In this document: positions 54,518 to 64,000 of the stretch, piece by piece
Numbering within the stretch: the stretch's first letter is position 1
Layout: the number at the start of each line of letters is the position of its first letter
Source of the DNA: Cladorhizidae sp. MBARI D1340-BT2
Taxonomy: Eukaryota > Porifera > Demospongiae > Poecilosclerida > Cladorhizidae
DNA length: 64,000 bases
Direction: 5' to 3'
Assembly: GCA_028752905.1 (NCBI GenBank)
Contig: JAQNBH010000012.1
Location: 27,785,816-27,849,815, forward strand
Made by a program: the position numbers and the translations under genes
Notes under the pieces: model-generated
Database searches by the model: none
Seen by the model: the letters and a program-made list of their open reading frames with translations, nothing else
Told to the model about the DNA's origin: nothing

Positions 54518-57500
54518 TTATTTGTTCAATCTTAGTCTTTTGCATCCTTGCTGAAAGGCTTCTAGGTACCTAGCCCACAATGCCTCTAGCTCCACTGGAG
54601 ACAAATGTGGAAAAATAGAAAGAATTGTTGCCTTTAATGTCTTCAGTTCTGCCAATGGTAATCCTGGTAATATTCGCATTTCATTACCTCTTCTCCAAAT
54701 ACTGCCTCTCTGGCCAGCTTACAAGCTAGTGTCCCTGCCTTGCTCTCTTGCTTGAGTTTGCGATGTCTTTTCAAAACAGCCTCTGTTGACATAAGGCATC
54801 TGGTGTTGATGAATGTCGATGGTAAGGACCTACTAAACTGAGTGTTTGTTGGAAGTTGAGTTGTTGATGAAGCTGGAGGTTGAGATAGGACTGGAGAGGT
54901 GGGGGTGTGTTACGGCTGGAGGTAGGGTCACGGCTGGAGGTAGGGTCACGGCTGGAGGTAGGGGCACGGCTGGAGGTAGGGTCACAGCTGGAGGTAGGGT
55001 CACGGCTGGAGGTAGGGTCACGGCTGGAGGTAGGGGCACGGCTGGAGGTAGGGTCACGGCTGGAGGTAGGGGCACGGCTGGAGGTAGGGGCACGGCTGGA
55101 GGTAGGGGCACGGCTGGAGGTAGGGTCACGGCTGGAGGTAGGGTCATGGCTGGAGGTATTGTCACAGCTGGAGGTAGGGTCATGGGATATAGGATCACGG
55201 CTGGAGGAAGGGTAACTGCTGAAGGTAGGGGAAGGGTCACGGCTGGAGTTAGAGGTGGTGTCACGGCTGGGGTAGGGTCATGGCTGGAGGTAGTCTCACG
55301 GCTGGAGGTGGAGGTAGGGACGCGGACGGAGGTAACGACATGGTTGGTTGATGTGGGGTCAGTGACGAAGGCTGCAATAACTGATTGATCAACTGGACCA
55401 AGCTATAAAACTTCACATTGATAAGTTCAATGAAGTCCTCATAGCTTTTCTTGACATACTTCAAAACCTCACTCCATGAGCATGACTCTGTGAATACACA
55501 GAACACTATAGGTTAACTGCACTAGCATGATCCTGTGAATACACACAACACTATAGGTTAACTGCACTAGTATGATCCTGTGAATACACATAACACTATA
55601 GGTTAACTGCACAAGCATGACCCTGTGAATACACACAACACTATAGGTTAACTGCACAAGCATGACCCTGTTAATACACACAACACTATAGGTTAACTGC
55701 ACAAGCATGACCCTGTGAATACATACAACACTATAGGTTAACTGCACTAGCATGACCCTGTGAATACACACAACACTATAGGTTAACTGCACTAGCATGG
55801 CCCTGTGAATACACACAACACTATAGGTTAACTGCACTAGCATGGCCCTGTGAATACACACAACACTATAGGTTAACTGCACAAGCATGACCCTGTGAAT
55901 ACACACAACACTATAGGTTAACTGCACTAGCATAACCCTGTGAATACACACAACACTATAGGTTAACTGCACTAACATGACCCTGTGAATACACACAACA
56001 CTATAGGTTAACTGCACAAGCATGGCCCTGTGAATACACACAACACTATAGGTTAACTGCACAAGCATGGCCCTGTGAATACACACAACACTATAGGTTA
56101 ACTGCACAAGCATGACCCTGTGAATACACACAACACTATAGGTTAACTGCACAAGCATGACCCTGTGAATACACACAACACTATAGGTTAACTGCACTAG
56201 CATGACCCTGTGAATACACACAACATTATAGGTTAACAGACACCTTCCTACCCTGAAGACCTAAACATAGGTGATAAATTCACTTGCCTTTGTTGGAAAG
56301 ACTAGTTGCTCAAAAAAGTTTCCAGTTTCCAAAGGAGCAGTGGAGATTGGGGGAGAAGTTTTTTCAGGAGAAAACTGATTAGGGGGCGATGGGTCTTGTG
56401 CGGTGGCCAATGGAGTCCGGGATTTGAGAGTCAAAGGGTGTGTGATTACCACTATTATTGAACCTATAATTATCAATCATGAGTATAATTGCTAGGTTGG
56501 TGACTGTTATAATCATGACAATGTTCAAATGACCCACCTTCTGCTTTTTTAGAGGCTCCCTTTACTACAGCCTTTCTCTTTACAGTAGCCTGCATAGAAG
56601 AAATTCAGTATATGAATTATCACTTAATTATAACTATAATTATCAATTAATTAGTAATAGGCCTAATTTGCAGAAGCCTGTTTTGTACTCCTGACCTTTC
56701 GTTTATCGACCGTCTGCCCCCCCCCCAAAAATAAGAGTAATTTTGGTGTTGGGATTATTCCTTACTGAAGTATTCTCCACTCCATGCGAGGGTTGAGGAA
56801 GAGGTGAGGTTTGAGGTAAAGGCGAGGTTCGTGGTGTGCCAGTTGCATCCTCTTCGACAACATCATCTACCATTAGTATATTCATGGCATCCCAAGTTCC
56901 TGCATTTCATTCAAAAATATTTGACTTAAGATTGTGTTAAAGCTATATGCAGTGATTCTCCCATGACACCTTAGCCTTCCACACCGAATCAGACAGTCAT
57001 CGCCTACTGCCGATCCTTCCAACAATTGGTTCATTGGTATTACTGACGCAGAATTTTCGTCAGTCCAATAAACCAAATAGAATTCTGCATTGAAAATAAT
57101 TTGTTGGTGGTATCAAACAAGTAATAATTGGTAAAAACTTGTAAGCTTCAATAACCTCTGAATTACAGTAAATCCTTTGTATCAAGCTTAAAAAGAACCA
57201 GCTATATTATTGGTTAATATTAGCAACACCTAGAACGAAGTCACTAGTTAAGGAACGCACAAATACATCAAGCTAAGTGAAAGAGGCCTGCAAACTAAGA
57301 AGGTACAAATGTAAAATGGGTGAAACACAGAACTGGACAGAATCGTGCAATTAAAGCGAGTTATTTATAGAAAGAACAAATACTGAGCCGAAGAAAATAA
57401 GACGCTAGCTACAACACAAAGTAGGCTTACCCTGTTGAAGTAAGGAAGCCTCCACAGCCTTCCTAAAAGTCTTACCCAGTACTGCAACAACAACCTCTCT

Positions 57501-57605
57501 AGTGAACTCAGTGGATAGACTTAGAATATAGATTGCCCACCTCAAAGCGGTATATATGCAGCACAATACGTTGTATAAACATGGCAGACACGTGGTCCCA
57601 CCCAT
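54518..57605 (-). CDS. Multi-exon BEN-like domain protein, D2
   Basis: E1 ends at 57431 with a better donor (GGTAAGCC) than D1. E2 to E5 match D1. E6 starts near 55485 with SWSEVLKYVKKSYEDF. At the SLPSTFINTRCLMSTEAVL join D2 keeps the frame that D1 lost. However, indels in the proline-rich repeat (55200-55330) shift it from the SRDPTS to the LPPAVT frame, and the shift before LPLAELKTLK is shared. The copies have thus picked up different lesions, so it is unclear whether either still encodes the full protein. Confidence 0.4.
54905..55320 (-). repeat. 18-bp coding minisatellite, D2
   Basis: About 20 units of the GGTAGGGTCACGGCTGGA family with many GGGGCACGG variants and several out-of-frame indels near 55180-55300. 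Confidence 0.85.
55500..56240 (-). repeat. 45-bp intronic minisatellite, D2
   Basis: About 16-17 units of the D1 repeat in the same intron, with the same resemblance to the exon 6 acceptor. Unit variants (ACTAGC, ACAAGC, ACTAAC; GACC or GGCC) occur in different orders in D1 and D2. Confidence 0.9.
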
Positions 57606-57825
57606 GCATTATGTGGCGCGACACGTGATCTGGATGCATGGCGCGCATATCAATGCTGTCAGGTTTTTGCCAACGGTGAGCGTATGCCCAGTGAGCACTT
57701 TAAACTGCATACGTTTTGCTGATTGGTGATTTCTGACTTCTCCGCTGTCCGTTTTTTAGCACAGTCATTGGCTTTCTACCGGTCTACAAAACGGAAATGT
57801 CTAAGTTTATTTTGACGTGTACTGG

Positions 57826-58045
57826 AGCTTCCTACCTTTATTGCTGGAGCTTAGCATCATCCACTGTCCAGGAGCTTCCTACCTTTATTGCTGGAGCTTA
57901 GCATCATCCACTGTCCAGGAGCTTCCTACCTTTATTACTGGAGCTTAGCATCATCCACTGTCCAGGAGCTTCCTACCTTTATTGCTGGATCTTAGCATCA
58001 TCCACTGTCCAGGAGCTTCCTACCTTTATTGCTGGAGGGGGGGTG
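57826..58045 (+). repeat. 47-bp tandem repeat
   Basis: About 4.6 units of GGAGCTTCCTACCTTTATTG plus CTGGAGCTTAGCATCATCCA plus CTGTCCA. It begins exactly where D2 homology stops. Confidence 0.95.
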
Positions 58046-58321
58046 AGGGGTGGAATGTTTAACATTACATATGCATACACTATTACAGTTCCGCAGCTGG
58101 GAAACAGCTCTCGGAATGCACAAGAGCTATATCAGCGTCATTAATGCATTGGACGATCTACTCACCACAGATGCACATCACTGCTGATCTCAATATTGCA
58201 AAACACTCGTTGTATAGAGTAGGGCTTCCTCTAGCCAGTCGTGATAATTAGCACTTGGCCATCTGGAGTTATTTATGTGCATTCAGGTTTTGAGGTCGTA
58301 GTAACTTGCCTATAGTTTTAC

Positions 58322-59631
58322 CTATGAAAAATATTTTAGTGTATCAAAAGAGAGCACACAGAGAGACCTGTCTTTTGAGCTATATATCAAGTCCATACCA
58401 TGAAGTTTGCAAAATTTACGAAGCTCTAAAGTGGTAACCATAAGTTTTGGGGGGAAAATTAAAAAATGCAACTGTCTGCACGTTTTGGAGCAGTAATGAA
58501 AGAACTTCCATAATGTCATCAGAGTAGTGTAGACATGCTTGATACCTGATGTAGTATTAGCAGCTTGTACAGAAGCCAGTTGAAGGACATGACAGCGACA
58601 GTGGACAAACAATGCATGAGGTGAGAGCTCTTTCAACCTTCTTTGAACTCCTGTTTTGTCACCAGAGAAAGTAGCAGCTCCATCAAATCCCATTCCTATA
58701 AGCCTTCCCAACTGAATGTTCTTTTCCTTGCAGTACTCCACTAAAGCACAATAGATACTTTCAGCATTAGCTTAATTAAGGGTGAAATTTCAAATGAAGT
58801 GTTTTTCTGGTACACCGCTCTCCACCCAATGACAACAAATTGTCAGCTCCTCTATGGTAGTAACATCAGTGCATTCATCAGCCCTGATGCTAAAAAAGGG
58901 TGCCTTATGAAGCCACTTGAGTAGAGACTGTTCCACCCATGTTCCAAGAGCATTCACAAACTCTACTACAGCCATTTTTGAGGTGTACGTTGCATTTCCA
59001 GCTCTATCAATAAAGGTTTGAAGAGTCTCTCCACCACAACTCGCTACCAATTAAAGTAGTTTGTCAAAGTTAGTAGTATATGCGTTGTGCTGATGAGCTA
59101 CAAAGTGAGTGCATTGGATTAGAGCTTTAATCACCTTCCTATTTTGTAATCTTTGCTGCTCTCCAACATTTTGAAGCTGGCTGATAATGGATCCTTCTCT
59201 CGTAGCTCTATCAGCTTCCACGTCCAATTGACAGGATAGAAGGTGCACTTCACTTTTTGAATGTGATTTCATTTTCTGAGTTTCCTTCTTTCAGTTAGTG
59301 AATGGTTTGGTAATCCAGGCCCCACCAGTCCTCTGAAGAGATCTTCCACCCTTTTTGCATAATTTGCAGAATGCACCCTGTAAATTTTCATCAAACTCTA
59401 ACCTGGGAAAAGTTTCTTCCCGCTTTTTGTGGTATCTCCTGATTCCAGATCCTGACTTGGAAGGTGGTTTAGAAGTAGAACTTGAGCAATGCTTCTTAGG
59501 AGGATTGGGCTGTACATCAATCTCAGACTCATTACCATCTCAGAATTACTACAGCTAGAAACCACCGAAGACTTCCTGAAATACGAACGAATATCCAATT
59601 TTATGTTTTGTTTCTTCTCTGTGCTAACCAA
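58322..59631 (-). pseudogene. hAT-like transposase (TTF zinc finger/ZMYM-type), broken
   Basis: Order on the minus strand: an N-terminal KLDIRSYFRKSSVVSSCSNS; a TTF-type zinc finger with FCKLCKKGG and GAWITKPFTN, where a TGA (59291-59293) replaces the conserved Trp; KMKSHSKSEVHL; then NFDKLL-stop-LVASCGGETL. The hAT core follows (FFSIRADECTDVTT with an Asp; GMGFDGAATFSGDKTGVQRR; HALFVHCRCHVLQLA). A gap occurs near 58760-58790. The C-terminal hAT dimerisation region is missing, and the reading drifts after about 58440. Host-domesticated ZMYM-like proteins share this architecture, but the stops argue for a dead transposon. Confidence 0.75.
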
Positions 59632-59639
59632 TCAAATGA

Positions 59640-60288
59640 TGATATAAGTGTCTAGTATTGTTCCCTTCTATAAATAGATCACATGGACAGCATTTCTACC
59701 ACCAGTTTACCTTTCTACAACCTTTGTGTCAACTGTTAGTTCCACATTATAGTACACGAGTATGTCCAGGCTGAAGCCACCTCAGGTAACCAAAACTCCC
59801 CCCAAAACATGGAAGTCCACACACCTGGGTTTCATCATTTAGGGGGAGGGTGGAAGCCCTGAGATCTCCACAAAGACCAGTTTACCCTCCAACCCCACCC
59901 CCACCCCAAACACCAGCTTTCCTAAAAATGTTTCTTTTCCTTAACAATTCTCTATTAAAGTGCATTAATAAAGGAATATAGTGCATACAAAGTAGAAGTG
60001 CATTAATAAAGGAATATAGTGCATACAAAGTAGTAATAAATTCCTCCCCCTCCCTTCACAACCGAAATATAATTGAGTCTGGCTGTGTAGACTTCCCTTT
60101 TAGAACTGATTACTAGTACCTCCAGAATGCCTCAGAATCAATCTCAAAGTATCTATTAAAAAAATTCTGGGGGAGCATGCCCGCATCCCCCCTAGTTGTT
60201 ATGTACTATACAACCCCCCTCCATGTCAACACCAAACTTTGGAGCTCTCCCCCCCCTCCCAAAACTCAAAATCCTCTATGAAACCCTG

Positions 60289-60319
<31 letters not shown>

Positions 60320-60326
60320 ATTCAGA
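59640..60326. other. Spacer with simple repeats, no gene
   Basis: It includes a 38-bp direct doublet (59959-60033; GCATTAATAAAGGAATATAG), several C-rich stretches and a (CA)n run at about 60288-60319. Confidence 0.6.
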
Positions 60327-60446
60327 CCCCCCCCCCCCCCCCGATGGCGTTTATGAAACTTTGTCACATCTTTAACCATCATACCCCCTCTTAAAATCCA
60401 GATTCCTCCAGTTGCCCACCCTTGGACAATTTTCTAAATGAAACCC
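60327..60446 (-). repeat. Dispersed poly-G/C repeat, inverted copy
   Basis: A 16-base C run (60327-60342) followed by the reverse complement of the 1005-1200 repeat (CTTTAACCATCAT, AAAATCCAGATTCCTCCAG). It abuts the start of duplication C. Confidence 0.65.
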
Positions 60447-61946
60447 TGATAGTGTGTGATGTGGTAAGTCAGTGTTGTTAGTGGTGATGCTAGAGATGTT
60501 CTTCTTCCCTCCATGTCAAAGATAGTGTAAGAGATGTTAGAGGATTGGGGAGCCACTCTTTTAATTGATGATAGCAAGACTGAGAACTTCCTCTCTTTCT
60601 TGCTCGCTATATGGAGCACCCACTCTCTGGGGACTCGTCAGTTCCTCAGGCAGAGACTGCTTCTGGCAGAAGTGTAGTGCTTGGCCATACTAGACAGCTT
60701 ATTGTTTTTCTTTTTCTCCATAATAATAGAAGGCATTAACTTATTATAACAGGGATTAATATAATAAATTCTTATTATAAAGCTTTCGATACATTGGTAT
60801 CCTTCATCAGTGCCAACAATGGGGTGCTGCTTGCATGACCGTATATAGGGCTATCAGGATAAGTATCTGTTTGCACTTCTGCCATTGGTCCATGTGGAAT
60901 GGTGATGGTGTGATTGACCGAGATATAATCTGGTGATGTGGATGATTGAACTAGCAGTGAAGACAAAAAAAATACGATATGTTGAGAAAAAATTCTACTT
61001 TTTTGTGTAAAACTCAACAAAAAAAACACTTGGTTAAAATAAAAGATAACTAGTCCTGACTCTTAGTTTTGAATGTTGTGTTACTCTATGGTGTCTGCAA
61101 TATCTTGTGGAGAGTTCTAAATGGTCTGTTCTGCTTAACCATTTTTTTTTGTCTTCTGTGCCGCTGTTCTTGTTTGGGTCTGTCTATTGGGGAGAGTGAA
61201 GGACATGTGTAGCATTATAGTGTCAGCCTAGGAGTATGGGGATGTCCAGTGTGTGTGTGAGCTGTCTGGGATTTGAGTTAGGGATATGGGAATGTCTGAT
61301 GTTGGGGCAGGTATAGAATTATGGTCTAAGGCCAGGGCTATGACTAGAGGTATGGCGGATCTAATGTTGGGGCTGAGGGAGGCTAGCTCTAGGGCCAGGA
61401 CTACAGGAATATTTACTATTACATAAGTTCTGTTTGCAGAGGTGGACAACTACTTTTTTTAATGGCTTAAAATTGCAACTGCCATCTTGAACGTTCACAT
61501 TCTGTCTGATCCTAGCATTATGAAAGTTATATTTTTGGAAAGCTGCACAGGCACCTATGCCTTGCAGCAAACACTGCCTGCTCTTCTTTCTTGTTGTGGC
61601 TCAGCAATTCTTAGTGTGACTCATGAGTGTAGCTCCTTCTTTGTCTGGCTTATGAGAGTTACTCCATCTTCATGTGGCTCATGTAACTGAAGTTTAGCTC
61701 TCTGCTTCTGACTAATAAATAATGCAAAGTATGGTAGAAGATTCAATGTGTGTGCATTATTTGTTTAGTAAGAGCTTAGATGTTTTGCTAAGCTCTGGTT
61801 TTCTTGCTGGTTTGGTTAGAAGTGGTGATAGACAACCAGAGTTCACTTGTGGACATGCACTGGTATGTTTTAGTAGTGTAAATAAAACCTTCCATTGATG
61901 CACTCACACCAATAATCTACTCATTGACTAGCTGTTGTTGCTGCAG

Positions 61947-63343
61947 ATGTTACTGGAAGAACTAATGAAGAAGCAACTGCCATCACTGCATTCTCAAGCA
62001 GCATCAAGGCAAAGGTTAGCAAAATCATCTATCAGGTTTTCATACAGGGAGTCAGGGGACTGGGATTACCCCAAGTCAGTTCAGGTCCTTCAATTGTGAT
62101 TCACCTGAGCCTAGCCAAGTTGGTAGTACTTAAATATTTGGAAGACCCAACTTAATAAACTATGTCTAACCAGAAGTCAGGCTAATTGTTCCAGGTAGTA
62201 AGGATGGCTATAAAAATGTTCCATGGTCGACTCTCACCCCCCCCCCCCCCCCCCCCCCCCCCCCTCTTCTAGGCAACAAAAATTTCTGTATGCAACCATA
62301 TTATTATAGTTATTGTTGTAGAAATACCAGAAACTGGAGGCCAAAGTTCCAAAGTGCAATCGTGGTTACCTAGATGATATAATATCAGATGTGGACCTAG
62401 GTCGAATTTCTGCAAGACAGTTTGGTTTGGAGTATAAGGCATATCTGCTAGGACTGAAGTTTTCTGACGTACGGCACATAAAGTTCACATACATTCGTGG
62501 TCTACAAAGGTACACAATGCTAAATGTGTGAATTGTGGATGTGGTTTTATAGATGCACACTATTTACAGCTGGGCTGTTCTGGAGCATTGGAGATCTAAA
62601 GCTGGCTATCCAAAGACTTACAGGAATCTTCTTCGAGTATGTGTGGAGGGAGATTTTGAGAACTGTGCTGAAGTCATTATTTCCATCTTAAGCAGCAAAG
62701 GTTGGTCTAGCTGGTTGTGTTGGTGTGTATATTTTAAGTGGTAAAGGATGATCATCTTAGTCTACATGCGTACAGTCTTGTTTATCTTCTTTTTTACAAG
62801 TATATATATTTTACATAGTTCTTGTATATCTAGATATTACATAAGGTAGAACAATCTTGAACACTTTTGTAACTGTTCATCCATATTAGAAAGAGTGCAA
62901 TGCTTAATCACAGGATATTGAAGTAATTATAGATACAGCCACTTAAAATATGTGTATTCACAGGTTCATACTCGAACTCATCAACACAGAAAAAAACTCC
63001 ATATAGGCTAGAACATGTGACTTCAAAGCTAGTGTGGTTATGTGATGTTTTGTTAGGTATTCATGAAAAGTCCTCCAAAGTCTTCAGACCAGCTCCATTT
63101 CTCCTGGCACATGTGAAATGTAATTAGCATAACTTTTCAATCCCTTTTCCTTGTGCTTGCTCTTCACTTGTCCTTCCCCCTCCACATTGCTCTGTAAAGT
63201 TAACAATGGAGTACAGAAATTGAGTCATTGCCGCTTCTGCTTTACTTACAGCAGTAAGAAAGATGCCATTAAGGGGACGCATGTGCAGACTAGCAAATCT
63301 AGAGGCATCTGAAGAACAACTTCACTGTGCTCACCAAATTTAG
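61947..63343 (+). CDS. Death-domain protein, 3' four exons, copy C
   Basis: Exons 61947-62014, 62322-62509, 62570-62700 and 63252-63343 (stop TAG 63341-63343) are all open and in phase. Exon 2 reads KYQKLEAKVPKCNRGYLDDI, then ISARQFGLEYKAYLLGLKF and SDVRHIKFTYIRGLQ. Exon 3 reads WAVLEHWRSKAGYPKTYRNL, then CVEGDFENCAEVIISILSSK. Exon 4 is identical to copy A over its whole length. This is the most canonical Death domain of the three. The exon 2-3 intron is only 60 bp. The acceptor of exon 1 has lost the NAGNAG of A and B. Confidence 0.6.
62237..62264. repeat. 28-base poly-C tract in Death gene intron, copy C
   Basis: It lies in the intron before exon 2. Copies A and B have only CATCCCCACTC at this place, so the run expanded in C. 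Assembly of such a run is uncertain. Confidence 0.8.
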
Positions 63344-63639
63344 CTAACTAGAATAAGCTAACTTATCATTGGGATTGCTATGTTATGAACTCGTGGCTTC
63401 CTCACGTCTTCATGCAGATTTTACAATGGGAGTAGCTTCAAGTAATCAATGGAAGGAGAAGTAGCAACATCCATTTTTTTTAAGTGGTAATTTTCGGCTG
63501 AATTCACTAGTATCAGCTCTCTTCCACAGTATTTTGTTGTGTTTTTGCCAAATGTTGCAACCTCAATGCTCCGTCTCCATCAGGACAAATTAGAAGAGAT
63601 AAATTTACTCTCACGGGTAACACATTTCATTTACATTTA

Positions 63640-63780
63640 CATAAATAAGGTAATTACAATCTAATTACAATCAACCTTCAATCATGTTAGTGTGTGAGGT
63701 GAGAGGTCTCACACATTAACATGTGTGTGAGTGTAAATTGTTGATTGTGCAGTCTAAGTGTTGCTTGGGCCTCTGCCCCC
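63640..63780 (-). repeat. LTR-like remnant, copy C
   Basis: TGTGAGGTGAGAGGTCTCAC, TTGATTGTGCAG.CTAAGTG and TTGGGCCTCTGCCCCCACC match the left LTR-like block of A and B (7160-7310). Confidence 0.4.
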
Positions 63781-63839
63781 ACCCCTTCCTTAAGGAGTAT
63801 AGAGTAGTTAACAGGAGAGTGTGTGGAAATTGTCTCCTC

Positions 63840-64000
63840 TGATCTGTGAACAATACTTGTCTTGTTTGGCTGTTCGTCGGCTTGTGTCAGTGCATTTAAA
63901 TGGCTCTAATGAATGCACATCCTTACCATTTCATCCTTCACCGTTAGGATTGGAAATGGTCAGGTGTTCTTAGATGGTTTATTATGTTCCAACAATGTCT
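63840..64000 (-). pseudogene. Retroelement RT start, copy C, cut by window end
   Basis: Matches 7370-7510 of copy A (minus-strand RT start around VRMCID), including the same truncation point. Upstream parts lie outside the window. Confidence 0.6.

Larger units (their letters stand above)
46859..57825 (+). repeat. Segmental duplication, copy D2
   Basis: Direct tandem partner of D1. The two are separated by about 220 bp of unshared sequence (46640-46858), in which I see no gene. D2 keeps the empty TTAA site near 47069 where D1 has its 2.7-kb insertion. The right edge is at about 57825, where D2 passes straight into a 47-bp tandem repeat and D1 passes into unrelated sequence. Confidence 0.9.
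60447..64000 (+). repeat. Segmental duplication, copy C (diverged, cut by window end)
   Basis: Collinear with about 4020-7510 of copy A and 14330-17840 of copy B: a (TA)-bearing segment, the Death-domain exons, a TTTACATTTACATAAATAAGG block, then the retroelement reverse-transcriptase start. Substitutions and indels are far more frequent than between A and B, so C is the older split. Homology begins abruptly beside an inverted dispersed repeat at 60343-60446. Confidence 0.85.

Overview
This window looks like AT-rich nuclear DNA from an invertebrate animal. There are no bacterial operons. The coding pieces are short exons joined by GT-AG (occasionally GC-AG) introns, several only about 70 bp long. 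The rest is minisatellites and decayed metazoan transposons (piggyBac, Tc1, hAT/ZMYM-like, Kolobok-like, Gmr1-like Ty3/gypsy). Short introns, repeated Death-fold exons and BEN-like proteins are what I would expect of a demosponge or another early-branching animal. I cannot fix the species from sequence alone.

The layout is dominated by two segmental duplications. (1) Copy A (1-9333) and copy B (10074-22226) are direct tandem copies, each opening with a 21-bp minisatellite. A more diverged copy C (60447-64000) runs off the window end. Each copy carries, left to right, a TG-rich tract and a deleted piggyBac relic (A and B only), then a four-exon Death-domain gene segment on the + strand, then a decayed LTR retroelement on the - strand with the order protease-integrase-reverse transcriptase. 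Copy B is split by a 2,456-bp Tc1-like insertion whose empty site survives in copy A. (2) Copy D1 (32588-46640) and copy D2 (46859-57825) are a second tandem pair. Each carries the first exons of a small secreted protein, a Tc1-like element, a 3.2-3.3 kb piggyBac element, an internally deleted second piggyBac, and a multi-exon BEN-like gene on the - strand. One intron of that gene is filled by a 45-bp minisatellite that resembles the gene's own 3' splice site. D1 alone has a 2.7-kb Kolobok-like insertion in a TTAA site.

Between the two systems (22.2-32.6 kb) lie a Tc1-family region with a 60-bp satellite of about 41 units (24.6-27.1 kb), several short-period arrays, and a separate Death-like exon at 30826-31112. 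From 57.8 to 60.4 kb there is a 47-bp array, a broken hAT-like (TTF zinc finger/ZMYM-type) transposase, and simple repeats.

The genes most likely to matter to the host are the Death-domain paralogues (A, B, C) and the BEN-like pair (D1, D2). Exon phases across several of their introns fit exactly. Nearly everything else is mobile-element debris. It is useful because paired copies with and without an insertion give natural empty-site proof of target-site duplications. I found no intact autonomous transposon and no convincing RNA gene.
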